From the NCBI GenBank assembly GCA_012034595.1, contig JAAUPE010000009.1, positions 1-64,000 on the forward strand: 64,000 bases of DNA. Reading direction: 5' to 3'. Below, piece after piece: positions 27,455-35,289 of this stretch (positions are counted from its first letter, which is position 1; the number at the start of each line of letters is the position of its first letter). The position numbers and the translations under genes were made by a program. The notes under the pieces were generated by a model. It saw only the letters and a list, made by a program, of their open reading frames with translations. It ran no database searches and was not told the origin of the DNA. The stretch is from Calothrix sp. CSU_2_0 (lineage in GTDB: Bacteria; Cyanobacteriota; Cyanobacteriia; Cyanobacteriales; Nostocaceae).

Positions 27455-27600
27455 TTCACTTACGGCGGGCATTCTGACTCACAAGGTGATAATTTATCAC
27501 TAATTTTTCCTTGATTACAGCTGCGGGACAGTGCCGGATTTTCACCGAACTTTCCCCGTTACCTCTAGTGACTGCTTCCCACTAGAACCGCAACAATACC
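27455..27600 (-). promoter_or_regulatory. Cobalamin riboswitch upstream of the DUF1636 gene
   Basis: The minus strand shows GGGGAAAGTTCGGTGAAAATC, CGGCACTGTCCCGCAGCTGT and the B12 box GAGTCAGAATGCCCGCC, in the order expected of a cobalamin aptamer. It is closely similar to the copy at 2990-3135. The peripheral stem GTGATAA/TTATCAC (27486-27500) is well formed. Confidence 0.92.
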
Positions 27601-27757
27601 GAATATAACATAAAAAAATTACATTGCCGAATGTTACACAATATTACTAGTTATTAGGGAGTATAGTGGTTTATGGATAAAGATAAAATCTTTATTAAAT
27701 TTTGCGCGTAAAGAATTTACGTATGAAGAAGTTTTGTAAAAACTAGTGTGAGACAAG

Positions 27758-28714
27758 ATGGGAAAACCCAAAACACAAGCTCCTATTCGGCTTTCTAAAG
27801 TAGCAGTAACATTAACGACCCTAACAACTAGTATTAGTCTGGAGAATTTTAAACGAGCCGAGGCTAATGTTGTTCAAGCATCCCAACCTGCCGAATTTGC
27901 CGCATCTGAGTCCCAATCAATTCCCTTGGGTGTGCAACCGATGAGACCGAGATTTTGCGAAGCTGATTTGAAAAATGGGATTACTTCGATTGTTAATAAT
28001 CCGACTTTTAAGACAGCAAAATGGGGAATTGTCATCAAACCAATTGCGGAACCTGGAAGTCTTTATCAACACAATCCCAATATTAATCTTATCCCCGCAT
28101 CAAATATCAAACTATTGACGACAGCAGCAGTATTGCAGTTTTACACTGAAAACCGTCCAGAAAAACTGGCTTCCCTGGGTGATTTGCTAATTGCGGTGAA
28201 TCGTTACAGCAACAATCCCAAAGCAAACATGCTATTGCGTCGCATTGGAGGGAAAAAAGCCGCAATGACTGCTCTTGCTAATCTGGGTGTGGACACTAGT
28301 GCTTACCAACAAGTTGATGGATCGGGATTATCTCGGAATAATCGTGTGACCCCATCCACATTAGTTGGAGTGTTAGAAAAAATGTATATTCGTCGTCCCA
28401 ATGAAATTAACGCAGAAAATTCATCATTACAAAAAATACAAGCAAAACGAGATTTGTTTTATAACTCTTTAGCGATCGCTGGAGTTAACGGAACCCTACG
28501 GGGTCGTTTTTTAAATACCCCAGTTCAAGGACGACTCTTCGGTAAAACCGGGACTTTGCGGGGGGTTCGCTCCCTTTCTGGATACCTGGAAAATCCCGAC
28601 TATGGAACCATTGCCTTTAGCATTGTGGTCAATCAACCTGGTCAGTCAGGACAACGATTAACCCAAGCCATCGACCGGATTTTGTTGAAAACCTCCCAGG
28701 TAAATCGCTGCTAA
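27758..28714 (+). CDS. D-alanyl-D-alanine carboxypeptidase, peptidase S13 (DacB-like), short form
   Basis: This 318-residue serine peptidase acts on peptidoglycan. Catalytic motifs are SNIK (in LIPASNIKLL), SNN (in NRYSNNPKAN) and KTG (in LFGKTGTLRG), in the right order. S13 enzymes normally have about 430-480 residues, with a large insertion between the first two motifs. Here only about 40 residues separate them, so the accessory domain is missing. The N-terminus has a weak signal-like segment. It may be a natural short type or an in-frame internal deletion. Confidence 0.8.
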   Translation: MGKPKTQAPIRLSKVAVTLTTLTTSISLENFKRAEANVVQASQPAEFAASESQSIPLGVQPMRPRFCEADLKNGITSIVNNPTFKTAKWGIVIKPIAEPGSLYQHNPNINLIPASNIKLLTTAAVLQFYTENRPEKLASLGDLLIAVNRYSNNPKANMLLRRIGGKKAAMTALANLGVDTSAYQQVDGSGLSRNNRVTPSTLVGVLEKMYIRRPNEINAENSSLQKIQAKRDLFYNSLAIAGVNGTLRGRFLNTPVQGRLFGKTGTLRGVRSLSGYLENPDYGTIAFSIVVNQPGQSGQRLTQAIDRILLKTSQVNRC

Positions 28715-29035
28715 TTTTTCCTTGCAGTCTCCTTCAACCATTGAATGATCGACTCTCCCATTGCCTCACCACCCCCGTTGTGACCAGTCACGACGGTTGG
28801 AAATTGGGGCATCGAGAAAATACAATTCAGCCAAAACTGAAGCGCGAACGTTGGTGTCTTCCGCACCCGATAGAACTAGGAGATTGAGGTTATCTTTAAC
28901 ACCTCTGTCGTGGAACTTTCCAGATTTTCTGCCACTTCACCACCAGTCATGGCTGACACAACTGGTATCCCACTTGCACCACTGTTAAATAAAATCCAAG
29001 TAGCCACTGTTACTTCTCCAAGTCTACTAGGCAAA
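28711..29035 (-). pseudogene. Remnant of an unrecognised conserved protein, multiply frameshifted
   Basis: Minus-strand frames read in succession GIPVVSAMTGGEVAENLE, then NLNLLVLSGAEDTNVRASVL, then FPTVVTGHNGGGEAMGES, ending at a stop that overlaps the carboxypeptidase stop by a few bases. Each is protein-like but they lie in different frames, and no start is visible. This looks like the C-terminal part of a decayed gene. I do not recognise the family. Confidence 0.45.
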
Positions 29036-29150
29036 TGTTTTAACCAAAAAACTGATAAAAGACAAGTGCCATTAATACCTCATCTCAATAGAATTTATGT
29101 TCTCAATCAGCAACGCCTAATTTTTTGTTGAGTGTGCAACTATTTTGAAT

Positions 29151-29165
29151 CATAATAATTATCAT
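29151..29165. promoter_or_regulatory. Zur/Fur-like box upstream of hisI
   Basis: The minus strand reads TGATAATTATTATGA, one mismatch from TGATAATNATTATCA. It is 27 bases before the hisI start, where it would overlap the promoter. Zur is preferred over Fur because HisI enzymes are zinc-dependent and have zinc-sparing paralogues in other bacteria. Confidence 0.5.
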
Positions 29166-29192
29166 ACTCAATCCTAATTCACAGTTCAGGTT

Positions 29193-29678
29193 ATGAATCA
29201 ACTATTTAGTCCCCGCATCTCCGTTGAACAAGTCGAAGAAGGTTTCCAGCTTGCTCCCAAATTTGATGGTAACGGCTTGATTCCCGTAGTGACAACGGAT
29301 GTGAATACTGGTGAGGTGCTGATGCACGCTTATATGAATGAGGAAGCTTTAGTCAAAACCATCGAAACAGGTGAAGCCCATTATTATAGTCGTAGTCGTC
29401 AGCAACTGTGGCACAAAGGTGGAACAAGCGGATTGGTGCAAAAAGTCCAGCAATTATTAATCGATGATGATCAAGATTGTGTGTGGATGCGGGTTGAGGT
29501 TGCGGGTTCGGGTGCAAGTTGTCACGTTGGTTATCGTTCGTGTTTTTATCGGAGTATTCCTGTGGGAGAAAAGGCAGTTACCTCACAGGAAGGGTTAAGC
29601 TTGCAGTTTACGGAGACAGAGAAAACCTTCGATCCGCAGGTTGTGTATGGGGATGTACCTAATCCGACGCAACTTTGA
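29193..29678 (+). CDS. hisI: Phosphoribosyl-AMP cyclohydrolase, stand-alone paralogue
   Basis: This 161-residue HisI catalyses the third step of histidine synthesis. Motifs include [30 protein letters not shown] and [13 protein letters not shown]. The last holds two of the three zinc Cys. The first, usually in DCDxD, is replaced in DDDQD. Cyanobacteria generally encode a fused HisI-HisE, so this short form is probably a second copy. With the Zur-like box, a role as a zinc-scarcity version is attractive, but the DDDQD form also occurs in ordinary HisI of other phyla. Confidence 0.88.
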   Translation: MNQLFSPRISVEQVEEGFQLAPKFDGNGLIPVVTTDVNTGEVLMHAYMNEEALVKTIETGEAHYYSRSRQQLWHKGGTSGLVQKVQQLLIDDDQDCVWMRVEVAGSGASCHVGYRSCFYRSIPVGEKAVTSQEGLSLQFTETEKTFDPQVVYGDVPNPTQL

Positions 29679-29689
29679 GGAATTTCGTT

Positions 29690-29765
29690 TGTGTCGGGAT
29701 AGCGCGTAGTAAGTCTTTCGCGTAGCGGCTTCCATGTAGGTGAATTATAGTTACGCGATCGCTTG
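29690..29765. repeat. Small dispersed palindromic repeat region
   Basis: GATAGCGCGTAGTAAGTCTTTCGCGTAGCGGCTTCC resembles the GCGTAGC/GCGAAGC repeats found elsewhere in this window (11281, 12421, 33870, 36908). A HIP1 GCGATCGC follows. No gene is seen between hisI and 29813. Confidence 0.4.
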
Positions 29766-29812
29766 ATTAGTATGTAGCCAAACAGCTTGATAATCTGATA
29801 AATAAACAGGGA

Positions 29813-30064
29813 ATGAAGCTAAATTTCATTTTGAATAAATACAATGGGGAAAATAATTTTATTACAGAATTTACGCGAGAATTCCCAGATGCTATTTTGG
29901 GAAGAATAAACACAGATTTAGCTTTGACTAATTACGATTTTTCTTCAGTAGGTGAAGAAAATCTGGATAATTTGGAAATGATATTCACGAATATTCAAGC
30001 ATGTCCTCCAGCCCAAGATTCATATCATAAACTCAAGGTATTTGAGGAAACTAAAGTATTGTAA
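29813..30064 (+). CDS. Hypothetical protein
   Basis: An 83-residue open frame, MKLNFILNKYNGENNFITEF and onward, acidic and soluble with no recognised motif. It could be real, since the codon use looks ordinary, but the ribosome site is only moderate (AGGGA 5 bases upstream). Function unknown. Confidence 0.35.
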   Translation: MKLNFILNKYNGENNFITEFTREFPDAILGRINTDLALTNYDFSSVGEENLDNLEMIFTNIQACPPAQDSYHKLKVFEETKVL

Positions 30065-30121
30065 TTTGGTGAAAATTACAACTTAAAATTTAACAACTTC
30101 GTCGAGAATACCAAGCACGAA

Positions 30122-30790
30122 TCAAAAGGCTTTGATAGAACAATGTAGGTTTTCCAAAGCCACTTTTGCAATAATTGATTCAACTATTTGTGGTGACAAC
30201 AAGGCAACATTTTTTCCATAGGCAGCACAGATATTTTCAATTTCGGCAACAGGTACTTGAGAAAAATTCAGCATTCGCAGCCAAATTGTCAGCAAGTTTT
30301 GATACTCTAAGCTATCCATATCGCCAGCTAAGTCAGAACTGACTAAATATGCGTGAGGATGAAGCCGTGCAGCAATTTGCTGGAAAAACTTGCTTCGCTC
30401 ATCTTCTTGCATTATGAAATGAGAAACTAACAGACATGTTGCTGCATCAAAATAATCCGAAGCGGGAAGAGAATCTAGATAACCTTGGTGGAAAGTACAA
30501 CGGGAGGCAATACCACATTCTTCGCTTTTTTGACGACAGATGTCGAGCATCGCACTTGCAGGTTCTACCGCAGTGAATCGCCATTGAGGAAAATTTTGAG
30601 CCAGATAAATCAATTCTGCACCAGTTCCCGCTCCCACACAAAGAATATGTGCATCTTCAGGCAGTTCTGAGAATATAAGGCGAATTAATAGATGGAGCGC
30701 ATCGCGCAGAGGAGCCAAAGCTGCAAATCTCTCATCATAGGATGAAGCGCGTTCTCGATCAAAAGCAAAAGTCGATTCTTGATTGTTCAT
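30122..30790 (-). CDS. Class I SAM-dependent methyltransferase
   Basis: This 222-residue Rossmann-fold methyltransferase has motif I ILCVGAGTGAELIYLAQ with motif II acidic residue in FTAVEPASAML, and DYFDAATCLLVSHFI as motif IV. The N-terminus DRERASSYDERFAALAPLRDALHLL is common in small-molecule methyltransferases of unknown substrate. It stands alone on the minus strand between hisI and the LysM peptidase gene. The substrate cannot be inferred. Confidence 0.8.
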   Translation of the reverse strand: MNNQESTFAFDRERASSYDERFAALAPLRDALHLLIRLIFSELPEDAHILCVGAGTGAELIYLAQNFPQWRFTAVEPASAMLDICRQKSEECGIASRCTFHQGYLDSLPASDYFDAATCLLVSHFIMQEDERSKFFQQIAARLHPHAYLVSSDLAGDMDSLEYQNLLTIWLRMLNFSQVPVAEIENICAAYGKNVALLSPQIVESIIAKVALENLHCSIKAF

Positions 30791-30864
30791 ATTATGAAAT
30801 GTGTAATGTTTCCCAATGTAGGCGATCGCGTATAAATACCATAACCACTGCTACTAGAAAACTT

Positions 30865-32481
30865 TTATATCCGTGGAGGTAAATAGGCGATCGGATTTAC
30901 TGCACCTTTTCCAGAAGGACGAATCTCGAAATGTAAATGGGGACCTGTACTAAAACCAGTATTACCCATGTGGGCAATCATCTCACCTTGCTGGACTTTT
31001 TGACCAACTCTGACAAAATGTCTATGATTGTGGGCATAACGAGTTAAACTACCATCGATATGGCGAACATCAACTAAATTTCCGTAACCACGTTTGCTCC
31101 CCTCAAATTCCACCACACCACTCGCTGCTGCGAGAATAGGTGTACCAATTTTATTCGCAATATCGATTCCTCTGTGCATTCTTCCCCAACGCATACCATA
31201 ACCTGAAGTTAGCACTCCTTTGGCGGGCCAGATATAAGCTGTATTAGTAGCACCTGGAACAACTGGTGGAGCAGTGTTTTCGTCAATTGGTCTAGGAAGA
31301 TAGCGATCGACTGCCGCAAGGGGTGGTAAATTTGGTGAAACTCTTGTAACTCTAGGGTATTGATCGACAGGAATCGGGGTTATCATTTGGTTATTTCTCA
31401 CTGAAGATGCGATCGACTGTCCATCTTTCCTGGGTGTTATTGGTGCGGGAACTGGAATTAAGATTGGGGTTGAATTTTGGTTATATCTAGGTACGGCTAT
31501 GGGAGTAGGATTACTAGAATAGATACTACCTGGAGTGGTTTGTTGGTAGCGGGACTGTTGAGCGCGGTATTTCTGACGCAATGATTCAATTTCGCTGATG
31601 AGACTGGGGTTTGTTGAGTTTTGCTTGGCTACATTTGTTCTGTTAACCTCTGCAAAACCTTGGGGTATTGGTGTATCCCCACCTATTCCATAATTATTTT
31701 CTGCTGCAAATTCTGGCTCTGGGATATTTAATCTCTGGGAAATTTTGAGTTGATTGGGATTGATGAGTCTATTCGCTTGAATGATGTCTGCAATTGATAC
31801 TCCGTGACGAAGAGCAATTCTCGCAAGAGTATCTCCTGCTTGTACTTCGTATTGTTTCGCTTTACTCTTGACAGAATCAAAATTATGTGTTTCAAAAGAG
31901 CTTCCCTTTATTGGGGATGGTGAATTTGAGTTACGATTTCCATCTGCGGAAGACAATTCAGCTAAACTACTTCTCAAGCGATCGCTCTTGTGTTGCAATT
32001 TACGAATAGCCGCTTGCTGTTGCGATTTCAGCTTTTCTGTGATTTTGCTGATTTGTTGATGATCTCTTGTTCCTGATTGCTTTGAATCTGTAATTAATTC
32101 AGTTTGACGGTCATCAATACCATCTGCTAACTTTTGTACATCAGCCTTTTTTCGGACAACTGCCTTGGCTATTCGCTCTCCTTTACTATTACTTAAGTCT
32201 TCGGAAATCTCGTTATCCAGAGAGTTGACATCGACTAACTCGGCTGCAAAAGCCTGGTTAGTTTGTCCAACAAGTAAAATACCAGCAGTTCCGACAGAGA
32301 TAGCAAAACCAAGCTTTAAAGCTGTTGTTTGGAATCTACAGTAATTTTTCTCCACTAGGATATCTGAACCTAAATTATCCTGACTAGAAGTATTATTTGG
32401 TAAATTGGGTTGCAAGGAGAACCTCCAAGTTAGGTTGTGTGAAGAATCGTTGACTCTAGGACGATAATCATTCTCATTCAA
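30865..32481 (-). CDS. LysM-containing M23 peptidase (envelope murein hydrolase or activator)
   Basis: The protein has 538 residues. A hydrophobic stretch near 55-80 (LGFAISVGTAGILLVGQ...AFAAE) is an internal signal anchor after a basic N-terminus. A coiled-coil-like segment (about 100-190) follows, then a LysM domain (YEVQAGDTLARIALRHGVSIADIIQANR), a Pro-rich linker, and a C-terminal M23 domain with HRGIDIANKIGTPILA, YAHNHRHFVRVGQKV and GPHLHFEI. The zinc ligands (H-x-G-x-D...H-x-H) are present, so it is likely active. The first codons overlap a Fur-like box at 32462-32476. Confidence 0.88.
   Translation of the reverse strand: MNENDYRPRVNDSSHNLTWRFSLQPNLPNNTSSQDNLGSDILVEKNYCRFQTTALKLGFAISVGTAGILLVGQTNQAFAAELVDVNSLDNEISEDLSNSKGERIAKAVVRKKADVQKLADGIDDRQTELITDSKQSGTRDHQQISKITEKLKSQQQAAIRKLQHKSDRLRSSLAELSSADGNRNSNSPSPIKGSSFETHNFDSVKSKAKQYEVQAGDTLARIALRHGVSIADIIQANRLINPNQLKISQRLNIPEPEFAAENNYGIGGDTPIPQGFAEVNRTNVAKQNSTNPSLISEIESLRQKYRAQQSRYQQTTPGSIYSSNPTPIAVPRYNQNSTPILIPVPAPITPRKDGQSIASSVRNNQMITPIPVDQYPRVTRVSPNLPPLAAVDRYLPRPIDENTAPPVVPGATNTAYIWPAKGVLTSGYGMRWGRMHRGIDIANKIGTPILAAASGVVEFEGSKRGYGNLVDVRHIDGSLTRYAHNHRHFVRVGQKVQQGEMIAHMGNTGFSTGPHLHFEIRPSGKGAVNPIAYLPPRI
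32462..32476. promoter_or_regulatory. Fur-like box at the start of the LysM peptidase gene
   Basis: CGATAATCATTCTCA is an imperfect 7-1-7 repeat matching the Fur/Zur form at 12 of 14 defined positions. It lies in the first codons of the minus-strand gene and about 120 bases upstream of the truncated feoB on the plus strand. It could be the relic of an iron-controlled feoAB promoter. Confidence 0.4.
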
Positions 32482-32532
32482 TCATGTCAAGTTAGTAACT
32501 ATCTTGAGTTTGGACTAAAGAGCTAGAGAAAA

Positions 32533-32556
32533 CCAGTCAGTGTCATTACTGACTGG
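32533..32556. terminator. Perfect 9-bp hairpin, terminator-like on the minus strand
   Basis: CCAGTCAGT and ACTGACTGG enclose GTCATT. On the minus strand it is followed by TTTTCTCT, as in a rho-independent terminator. It sits between the LysM peptidase and the truncated feoB, where a terminator has no obvious minus-strand gene to serve, so it may be left over from a rearrangement. Confidence 0.5.
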
Positions 32557-32596
32557 CTTGAGTAATTGAAGCCAATAGACACACAATCATCTACCA

Positions 32597-34102
32597 ATGG
32601 TGCTATTGCTAAATATGGCAGATGAAGCACCTAAGTTCGGCGTGAGTATTGACCATGTGAAAATAGGAGAGCATTTGGGTATACCAGTTGTTCCTATATG
32701 TGCCAAGCATGGACAGGGTTGCAGTGAAGCCTACAAAGTAATTGGCGATGAGTTGGCAAAGTCTCGTGCAGCAATCTCTGTGGGAAATATAGAAGCATGT
32801 TTACCACCAGAACAAGAGATAGCTTCCCAGATGGGAGCTTTATTGCAAGATGCAGTGAGGGTTCCCAGCCAAATGGGACAAAATCTGACAACTCGTTTGG
32901 ATCGAATACTCCTGCATCCAGTGTTGGGTTTGCCGATATTTTTCAGCGCAATGTATTTAATGTTCCAGTTTATCTATACATTAGGTACACCTTTGCAGGA
33001 GAATTTGGGCAATCTATTAACTTGGTTTAAGGAAGTCGCTTTGCAACCCCTATTGGGTGGTTTGTTGAGTTTGGGAGTTTGGGGTAAATTTTTCCATGAT
33101 TTCTTAATCGATGGTCTTTACGATGGTATAGGGACGGTAGCTGCATTTATCCCAGTAATTTTCCTCTTTTTCATCTGCATGGCAATAGTCGAGGATAGTG
33201 GTTATTTATCGCGTTCGGCTTATTTGATGGATGCATTCATGGAAAAGCTGGGATTGGATGGACGTTCCTTTGTGATGTCTTTGATGGGTTTTGGTTGCAA
33301 CGTCCCAGCAATCATGGGTTTACGGGCAATGCGATCGCCTGGTTTGCGAATGCTGTCCATGTTGGTGATTCCCTTTTCCCTTTGTTCGGCAAGGTTGAAT
33401 GTATTTATCTTTATTACCACAGCTTTGTTTGCAGCAAAGCAAGCTCCTTTAGTTTTATTTAGTCTATATTTGTTTAGTTTTGTAGCGGCAATTTTAACCG
33501 CAGCTTTATTTAAGGGTAAGTTTCCCAGCAAAGAACCATTAATTTTAGAATTACCACCTTACCGTTTTCCCACCTTCAAGCAAATGATGTTACGGTCATG
33601 GCGGGAAGTGATGCATTTTCTAGTTTGGTCGCGGCGATTTATTATTTTGGGAGTGGTGGCAATTTGGTTTTGCAATAATTTCCCTACCAATGTAGCACCT
33701 GCCAGTTCTGGGACGCTTTCTGGGATGATTGGTCAATTCGCATCTCCGATTTTTGCACCCATTGGTATTAATCCTCAGTTAACTGTATCATTGCTGTTTG
33801 GATTTATTGCTAAAGAGATTGTCTTAGGTGGTTTAGCAGTAATCTATGCCACCAGCGAGGATAGTTTAGGAAAAGCGAAGCTTGCGCGACGTAAGTCGTT
33901 CGCGCAACAAATCGATTGGGTACAGGCTTATCGTTTTATGCTGTTTACTTTGCTATATGTGCCTTGTTTATCAACGGTTGCAGTGATTAAGTCGGAATCT
34001 AAGAGTATTAAATTTGCGATGTTTTCTGTCCCATGGTCAGTCGGTTTAGCTTGGTTGGCAAGTTTTATTTTTTACCAGGGTGCAAGGTTATTAGGATTCT
34101 GA
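32597..34102 (+). pseudogene. feoB: FeoB ferrous-iron transporter lacking the G-domain start
   Basis: The 501-residue frame begins MVLLLNMADEA, which corresponds to the G4 motif region (LNMxD) of FeoB. The first 100 or so residues, with the P-loop and switch motifs, are missing, and an in-frame stop lies 7 codons upstream (32576). The rest is intact: the end of the G domain, then the membrane core with gate motifs GFGCNVPAIMGLRAM and IPFSLCSARLN, and the second gate half after GFIAKEIVLGG. Residues encoded by 33870-33905 (KAKLARRKSFAQ) are an in-frame palindromic repeat. Without GTP binding, ordinary transport is unlikely. No feoA is present. Confidence 0.85.
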
Positions 34103-34261
34103 TGGTAATTTATTGTTGGTAGAGCGAGAAACCGATCGTCAATGAGTTTTTTAGCTTGTTATCATACCAATTTAGTGAACTAGCACACGGAGAGAGTGTT
34201 GGCTTCTCCCTATATCTACGCTATGCTTGCAATGGCAGACCAAAAAGTGAGATGCTTCCTT

Positions 34262-34280
34262 AGACAAGTTGTCTTTTGAC
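34262..34280 (+). promoter_or_regulatory. Putative BlaI-type operator upstream of mbnP-mbnH
   Basis: AGACAAGTTGTCTTTTGAC differs from the consensus only in its first base. TTGACA (34276-34281) is a perfect -35. The site is 95 bases upstream of the MbnP-family gene and 18 kb from the other copies, which argues that the motif marks a regulon rather than a local duplication. Confidence 0.65.
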
Positions 34281-34374
34281 AAAAGATTCTAATTTTGGTA
34301 AGCAATATTAATCAGCTATTAACTCACGTAGTAATCAGCTTTCTATTCAATATTCGACAATAAAAGTACAACCT

Positions 34375-35289
34375 ATGCGATCAAAAATTACATCTGCAAC
34401 TTCAGTTTTGATGTTTTTTGCAATGTTTTCACTTTGGCATTACCATACTTCTCAGCAAGCAAATGCTGCTTCCACTCAAGAAGTGACAATTAAATTTGCT
34501 GCAAAAGTTGGTAATCAACCTTTCAGTTGCGGCAGTAATTACAAATTAGGTAAACCAGCAACAACAGTTACACCTTTAGATTTTCGCTTTTATATTTCTG
34601 ATATTTCCCTAATCGACAATAAGAATAAATCTATTCCCCTCACACTGAATCAAGACGGTAAATGGCAATATCAAAATGTTGCTTTAATCGACTTTGAAAA
34701 TAAAACAGGTGCCTGCGCGAATGGTACAGTAGAAACCCGCGATATTGTTGTTGGTAGAATTCCCCAAGGCAAATATAAAGCCATCAAATTTACTTTAGGT
34801 TTACCAGAAAATCTCAATCACGAAGACTCTACCCTTGCACCTTCACCTTTAAATTTGACTTCACTATGGTGGAATTGGCAATTTGGATACAAGTTTGCTC
34901 GCATCGATTTTGCACACTCAGCTAAGAGTCAACCAACAGAAACACACCAACATAAAAATGGTGAAAAAGAAAAAGGTAATGCCTTTTTTATCCATTTAGG
35001 TAGCACAGGTTGTCAAGCGGAAACTTCCAGTCAAAAACCAGCAACTAAATGTACTTATCCCAACACCACAATCATTAATCTAACTAACTTTGAACCTAAC
35101 AAAAACACTATTGATGTTGATATTGCTAAACTGGTAACGAACACCAATTTAACCCAAAATCAGGCAAATACAGCACCAGGTTGTATGTCAGAACCCAACG
35201 ATAAAGATTGTACGGGAATTATGGCAGGTTTTGGTATTCCCTTTGGTGGTCAAACATCCGTGAAACAAACTTTTTTTAGTGTGAAATGA
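34375..35289 (+). CDS. MbnP-family secreted copper-associated protein
   Basis: This 304-residue protein has a signal peptide (about 1-32). The body matches the MbnP ('metallo-mystery pair four-Cys') family: an early strand EVTIKFAAKVGNQPFSCG, then LDFRFYISDISLI, the conserved Trp-rich segment SLWWNWQFGYKFARID, and Cys residues spread through CANG, GCQAE, CTYP and GCMSEPNDKDC. MbnP is the partner of the diheme enzyme MbnH, which oxidises a Trp of MbnP and is linked to copper homeostasis. The next gene is that partner, with a 4-base overlap. Confidence 0.82.
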   Translation: MRSKITSATSVLMFFAMFSLWHYHTSQQANAASTQEVTIKFAAKVGNQPFSCGSNYKLGKPATTVTPLDFRFYISDISLIDNKNKSIPLTLNQDGKWQYQNVALIDFENKTGACANGTVETRDIVVGRIPQGKYKAIKFTLGLPENLNHEDSTLAPSPLNLTSLWWNWQFGYKFARIDFAHSAKSQPTETHQHKNGEKEKGNAFFIHLGSTGCQAETSSQKPATKCTYPNTTIINLTNFEPNKNTIDVDIAKLVTNTNLTQNQANTAPGCMSEPNDKDCTGIMAGFGIPFGGQTSVKQTFFSVK

